Shown here one piece after another: positions 60,374 to 64,000 of a stretch of DNA of 64,000 nucleotides. The stretch is from assembly GCA_021201825.1 (NCBI GenBank), contig JAJQED010000016.1, positions 62,001 through 126,000 on the forward strand. The letters run 5' to 3'. Under the pieces are notes generated by a model, which did not search any database, was not told the origin of the DNA, and was given only the letters and a program-made list of their open reading frames with translations. The position numbers and the translations under genes were made by a program. The DNA comes from Alistipes sp. GTDB lineage: Bacteria > Bacteroidota > Bacteroidia > Bacteroidales > Rikenellaceae. Each line of letters starts with the position of its first letter. The first letter of the stretch is position 1.

Positions 60374-61108
60374 ATGTTCCCCAACCTGAAAAATTTCTTT
60401 ACGGTCGCACTCTTCGCCGTATCGCTGTTCCTGCTGCTGTCGGTTTACGGGAGTACCGGAGTGGGGGTTACGGCGGTTTGCTCGGTGGTTTTTACCGCAG
60501 CCGTCCATACAGTACTGAGTTTGTCACGGTTCATTCCCGCCCGCCCGGTGATGAAATTCGCGAGGCTGGTGTTCTACTTGGTCGGATTATGTCTGGTCCT
60601 GGCAATGGTCCTTGCGGTTTATACCGTTGAGGGAAACAACCTGTGGAATTTTGCGCAGGACTTGTTGTTATATCTCACGGTTGGATGTGTAATGTGGTAT
60701 GTTTCGATCAATTCGGCCCATGAACCAACGAATGCCGAAGATGCCGGAATTGAACCCGAAACCTTTCCGGAACAAGGCCGCGAAATTCCCGATAATATAA
60801 CGGTCCGCAAGGGAAAGAACCTGCATGTAATAGCCCGTGCCGATATAATCTATATAGCGGCTATGGGGGATTATATTTCGATCGTTACACCTGAGGGACG
60901 TTTCGTCAAAGAGGGAACCATGGCCGGCATGGAGTCCGGCCTCGGGGTTGAGTTCGTTAGGATACACCGCAGTACCATAGTGAATATCACCCGGATCTCA
61001 GCGGTCGAACTCTACGGCAAACACTCCTATTCGGTGAAATTGAAGACCGGGGAGTTACTGCGGACCAGTGCGGCCGGCTACCGTCTTCTGCGGGCCCGGC
61101 TCGGATGA
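60374..61108 (+). CDS. Membrane-anchored LytTR-family transcriptional regulator
   Basis: 244 residues. Four membrane helices (about 8-115), a short linker, and a C-terminal LytTR DNA-binding domain (about 140-244): ITVRKGKNLHVIARADIIYI, ISIVTPEGRFVKEGTMAGME, FVRIHRSTIVNITRISAVEL, YSVKLKTGELLRTSAAGYRL. There is no receiver domain, so it is a one-component regulator held in the inner membrane. It follows the LiaF-like gene by one base and probably acts with it. Target genes cannot be read; its own promoter region is a natural candidate for autoregulation. Confidence 0.85.
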   Translation: MFPNLKNFFTVALFAVSLFLLLSVYGSTGVGVTAVCSVVFTAAVHTVLSLSRFIPARPVMKFARLVFYLVGLCLVLAMVLAVYTVEGNNLWNFAQDLLLYLTVGCVMWYVSINSAHEPTNAEDAGIEPETFPEQGREIPDNITVRKGKNLHVIARADIIYIAAMGDYISIVTPEGRFVKEGTMAGMESGLGVEFVRIHRSTIVNITRISAVELYGKHSYSVKLKTGELLRTSAAGYRLLRARLG

Positions 61109-61165
61109 ACTGTATGGCCGACAGGCACGGAATTTGGGGTTTGCGGAGTACAAAAATGATAAGAT

Positions 61166-62992
61166 ATGGCAAATGATAACTTCGCAGCACCGGCGGGAAA
61201 GATCGAGCGGATCGAACCGCCATGCTGGTGGACCGGCATGAAGACCCCGCTACAACTGATGGTATACGGTAAATCCCTGAAAGGCTATTCCGTCAGGATA
61301 TGGGAAGAGGGCGGCCCGGTAATCCGGCAGGTACATACGGCCGACAGCGACAACTACCTGTTTATCGACCTTGAGATTCCGGAGCATACCGAACCAAAGC
61401 CGTACACGTTCGAACTGACAAAAGACGGCGACACTTTTACATTCGTTTACAATATTCTTCCACGGCGGGAGGGTTCGGCTGTGCGAGGGTCGTTCGACTC
61501 CTCGGACCTGGTTTACCTGATAATGCCCGACCGGTTCGCCAACGGCTACCTGGGTAACGACAGCACCCCGGATACGGCCGAAAAAGTGAACCGCGCGAAG
61601 CCGGACGGACGGCACGGGGGAGACCTGCAGGGTATCATGGACCATCTCGATTACCTGGCGGACCTGGGTGTGACCGCATTGTGGATCACCCCGCCCTTAC
61701 TGGATAACGAGCCTGAAGCCTCATACCACGGCTATGCCGCCGCGGACTATTACAAAGTCGACCCCCGTTACGGGGACAACGAACTTTACCGGGAACTGGT
61801 GCGGCAGGCACATGCCCTCGGGCTTAAAGTTATTTTCGACGCCGTGCCCAACCATTGCGGTACGGCCCATTGGTGGATGGCCGACCTGCCTTTCACCGGC
61901 TGGATACACCCGAAAGAGAACTTTCCGGCGTCCAATTACCGACTTGCAGCCCTCACGGACCCGAACGCATCGCCGGAAGATTTTCGCCAGTGTTTCGAGG
62001 GTTGGTTCGCCCCGTCTATGCCCGATATGGCCATCGAAACCCCATTCGTTTTACAATACTTTGCGCAAGTTTACATCTGGTGGTTGGAATGGGCCGACCT
62101 GGACGGACTGCGGGTCGATACTTTCCCATACAACGAAAAGCAGGCCATCGCCCGATGGACGGCCATGATCCTGGAAGAATATCCCGGTTTGCGGATAGTG
62201 GCCGAATGCTGGGAGAACTCGCCTGCGATTACATCATATTGGGACGGGGCAGCGGTAAACGCCGACGGCTACTGCTCCAACCTGCCCTCGGTAATGGACT
62301 TCCCGCTTCAGGGCGCCATCAATACCGCTTTGAAAACCGACGCGCAGGGTTGGAACGACGGCATGAATGCCATTTATGAGATGCTGGCGCACGACTTCCT
62401 TTACCCGGACCCTCGCTCGCTGTTGATATTCCTCGATAATCACGATATCAGCCGGTTCGCCGACGACATGGATGGAAACGTGGACCGGATAATGATGGGT
62501 ATTACCCTGCTGGCGACCCTGCGGGGCATCCCGCAGATGACTTACGGTACCGAACAGATGTTCCGCGCGGTGGACGTATCGCTCGGTGACGTCGGGGCAC
62601 GGATAGACTTTCCCGGGGGATGGCCCGGCGATAAACGGGACCTGTTCACGGGCCGCAAACGGCGCAAAAAAGAACAGAAAGTCTATGACCATACTCGCAA
62701 ACTTTTCAACTGGCGCAAAGGCAACCGTGTGGTGCATTACGGTAAAACGATGCATTTCCTGCCCCATAACAATACCTACACTTATTTCCGCTACCTCCCG
62801 GATGAACCGGGAAAAAAGGTACTGGTTTTCCTGAACGGCTCGGATAAACCCCGCAAGGTGGAATGGGAAAGATACGGCTCACTGCTTAAACCCGGGGAGA
62901 CCGGCATAAACGTGCTAACGGGCAAGCCCGTGGTTAGCGGAGTGAAAGTAAAAGTACCTGCCCGCTCATCCATAGTCGTGGAATTTATATAA
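61166..62992 (+). CDS. GH13 alpha-amylase-family enzyme (neopullulanase/cyclomaltodextrinase, SusA-like)
   Basis: 608 residues. An N-terminal beta domain (about 10-100, cyclomaltodextrinase type), the GH13 barrel, and a C-terminal beta domain. GH13 residues: FDAVPNHCG (region I), nucleophile Asp318 in GLRVDTFPYN, acid/base Glu347 in IVAECWENS, and Asp427 in FLDNHDISRF. ASYHGYAAADYYKVDPRYGD is typical of the branch that acts on cyclodextrins and pullulan. No signal peptide is seen from MANDNFAAPAG, so unlike secreted SusA it appears cytoplasmic. No SusB-G genes are adjacent. Confidence 0.9.
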   Translation: MANDNFAAPAGKIERIEPPCWWTGMKTPLQLMVYGKSLKGYSVRIWEEGGPVIRQVHTADSDNYLFIDLEIPEHTEPKPYTFELTKDGDTFTFVYNILPRREGSAVRGSFDSSDLVYLIMPDRFANGYLGNDSTPDTAEKVNRAKPDGRHGGDLQGIMDHLDYLADLGVTALWITPPLLDNEPEASYHGYAAADYYKVDPRYGDNELYRELVRQAHALGLKVIFDAVPNHCGTAHWWMADLPFTGWIHPKENFPASNYRLAALTDPNASPEDFRQCFEGWFAPSMPDMAIETPFVLQYFAQVYIWWLEWADLDGLRVDTFPYNEKQAIARWTAMILEEYPGLRIVAECWENSPAITSYWDGAAVNADGYCSNLPSVMDFPLQGAINTALKTDAQGWNDGMNAIYEMLAHDFLYPDPRSLLIFLDNHDISRFADDMDGNVDRIMMGITLLATLRGIPQMTYGTEQMFRAVDVSLGDVGARIDFPGGWPGDKRDLFTGRKRRKKEQKVYDHTRKLFNWRKGNRVVHYGKTMHFLPHNNTYTYFRYLPDEPGKKVLVFLNGSDKPRKVEWERYGSLLKPGETGINVLTGKPVVSGVKVKVPARSSIVVEFI

Positions 62993-63015
62993 TAAGGGTC
63001 GATGCCGAAAGAAAA

Positions 63016-63042
63016 GAAGCCGGGATCATCGATCCCGGCTTC
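63016..63042. terminator. Terminator after the GH13 gene
   Basis: GAAGCCGGGATC (63016-63027) pairs perfectly with GATCCCGGCTTC (63031-63042), three-base loop. The flanks are only weakly T-rich. The following 63043-63251 is AT-rich with no gene seen. Confidence 0.7.
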
Positions 63043-63251
63043 CCAATTATTAACATAACCGTTTTATTCAATATAATATTATATAACCCCTATTTCTTTA
63101 GTTTCTTTATCTTGAAAGAACTATTATCTCTTTGTCAATTCCCACAGTGCAAATGTAAATATGAATTCCTAAACCATTATTTACAATTTTCCTGAATTAC
63201 TTTACACATTTTTCTTAATGCAAGTTAAACCTAATTTTTCCTTTTTCCAAG

Positions 63252-64000
63252 CTAATTCGCCGGTATTTCGTCCGAGTGAAGTTTGGTCATAAGCTCGGTC
63301 GGGGTGCATCCGAACTGCTGTTTGCAGAAGCGTGTGAAGTGAGTCGGGGAGTTGAAATTGAACTTTATCATAACGTCGCTGATCGTAACACCCGGCTCCG
63401 AAAGATGGTATTTGACATGCTTTGCGATCTGTTTGAGCATCCATTGGCGGGCCGGCATCCCGAATTCCTCCTTGAACACTGCGTCGAAATGACTGCGGCC
63501 CATCCGGGACAACTCGGCAAGCTCCGAAACGCTGCTGACCTTAAGGTAATTTTCGAGAACAAGGGCTTTGAAATCCAATGAGTTGCCTATGATCGGGTAG
63601 AGTAGTTCCGCCAGTTCCTCTTTTTTGTAGAACCACCGCAGGATCAAAAATAATTCCCGTTGCTTGAGTTCGTGGAAATGCTCGCAGTTTATACCCTGCT
63701 GCATATAATACTTCAGCGAATCGAGGAACGAATACAGCTGCGGTATAATTTCCAGCGGACGGAAATCGTAGTCTATATTACGGCATATAGGCCAGTAGGA
63801 ATGAATATTGAGCTTGTCGCAGACGTTGTTAATTACGTCGAACAGGCAGGTAATGACCGCGCTCTTCTGCGAAGAGCGGCTCACGCCGATGGAACCTTTG
63901 GGAATGAACAGGATCTCTCCTTTCTTGAACGTTCTGTTGGTGAACTCGTTGCATGTTACCGTAAGTTCGCCCTCGAGGACGAAGATCATAAGGTTGTAGG
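63252..64000 (-). CDS. AraC-family transcriptional regulator, 5' end outside the window
   Basis: At least 249 codons; the frame stays open past the right edge (YNLMIFVLEGEL), so the true start is outside. The N-terminal part is a cupin-like sensing domain (FVLEGELTVTCNEFTNRTFK, KGEILFIPKG). The C-terminal about 95 residues hold two helix-turn-helix motifs of the AraC type (VSELAELSRMGRSHFDAVFK and ISDVMIKFNFNSPTHFTRFC) with the usual ending KQQFGCTPTELMTKL. Ligand and targets unknown. Convergent with the GH13 gene. Confidence 0.88.
   Translation of the reverse strand, partial: YNLMIFVLEGELTVTCNEFTNRTFKKGEILFIPKGSIGVSRSSQKSAVITCLFDVINNVCDKLNIHSYWPICRNIDYDFRPLEIIPQLYSFLDSLKYYMQQGINCEHFHELKQRELFLILRWFYKKEELAELLYPIIGNSLDFKALVLENYLKVSSVSELAELSRMGRSHFDAVFKEEFGMPARQWMLKQIAKHVKYHLSEPGVTISDVMIKFNFNSPTHFTRFCKQQFGCTPTELMTKLHSDEIPAN

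Noticed and set aside
1..64000. tRNA, rRNA, CRISPR arrays, insertion sequences, prophage genes
   Set aside because: I checked the intergenic stretches by eye and saw no cloverleaf-like sequence, no regular short repeats with spacers, and no transposase or phage-type reading frame.

Overview
The window looks like the chromosome of a Bacteroidota species, most likely order Bacteroidales. GC content is high (roughly mid-50s percent by eye), so an Alistipes/Rikenellaceae-type genome is my best guess, but the genus is inference. The support is indirect. Many genes are preceded by the Bacteroidota -7 box TAnnTTTG and few by a Shine-Dalgarno site. Exported proteins are often lipoproteins. The families present (carboxypeptidase-regulatory outer membrane barrels, clostripain-type C11 protease, SusA-like GH13, split CHR transporters, Kdo enzymes) also fit. 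I found no tRNA, rRNA, CRISPR array, insertion sequence or prophage.

Layout. 1-319: 5' part of nadC. 320-6020: ilvD-ilvB-ilvN-ilvC with a structured leader. 6074-11469: comEC, an RNA-methyltransferase-like gene, yihY, a Rossmann/DUF2520 gene and kdsC, mostly overlapping. 11636-15162: quinone-dependent pyruvate oxidase, galM, a VOC protein. 15231-21486 (minus): grpE-dnaJ and a small membrane protein-mutL-rhomboid-EEP cluster. 21867-29244: outer membrane barrel, cupin, Fsr-type exporter, M3 peptidase lipoprotein, rsmE. 29313-37754: an eight-gene, translationally coupled operon encoding a membrane-bound hydrogenase-4/complex-I-like machine plus two CHR (chromate-type) transporter halves. 37810-40670: outer membrane barrel and a ResB/CcsA cytochrome c assembly pair. 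40718-47971: a 1019-residue surface lipoprotein, a GH127-like lipoprotein and a DsbD-like reductase. 48165-53635: rnr, a second barrel, dinB, an esterase. 53.7-55.5 kb: a four-unit tandem array of C-terminal lectin-like (FISUMP-type) gene fragments. 55670-64000: lpdA, kdsD, C11 protease, LiaF-like/LytTR pair, GH13 enzyme, partial AraC-type regulator.

Two regions stand out. First, the 29.3-37.8 kb operon resembles an energy-converting hydrogenase, but its large subunit has lost all four Ni-Fe cysteines, and its fused ferredoxin/small subunit has also lost the four cysteines of the N2-type cluster while keeping one complete ferredoxin cluster. The ion-pumping membrane subunits look intact. This is an energy-converting hydrogenase-related (Ehr) type complex of unknown reaction, coupled by ATGA overlaps to two CHR transporter halves. 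Second, the 53.7-55.5 kb array consists of promoterless-looking cassettes with conserved ends, hypervariable middles and a conserved palindrome between units. It could be a silent donor store for a variable surface protein elsewhere in the genome.

Smaller points: a candidate attenuator in the ilv leader, an intrinsic terminator ending three bases before the resB-like start codon, and a perfect inverted repeat next to the promoter of the 21.9 kb barrel gene.
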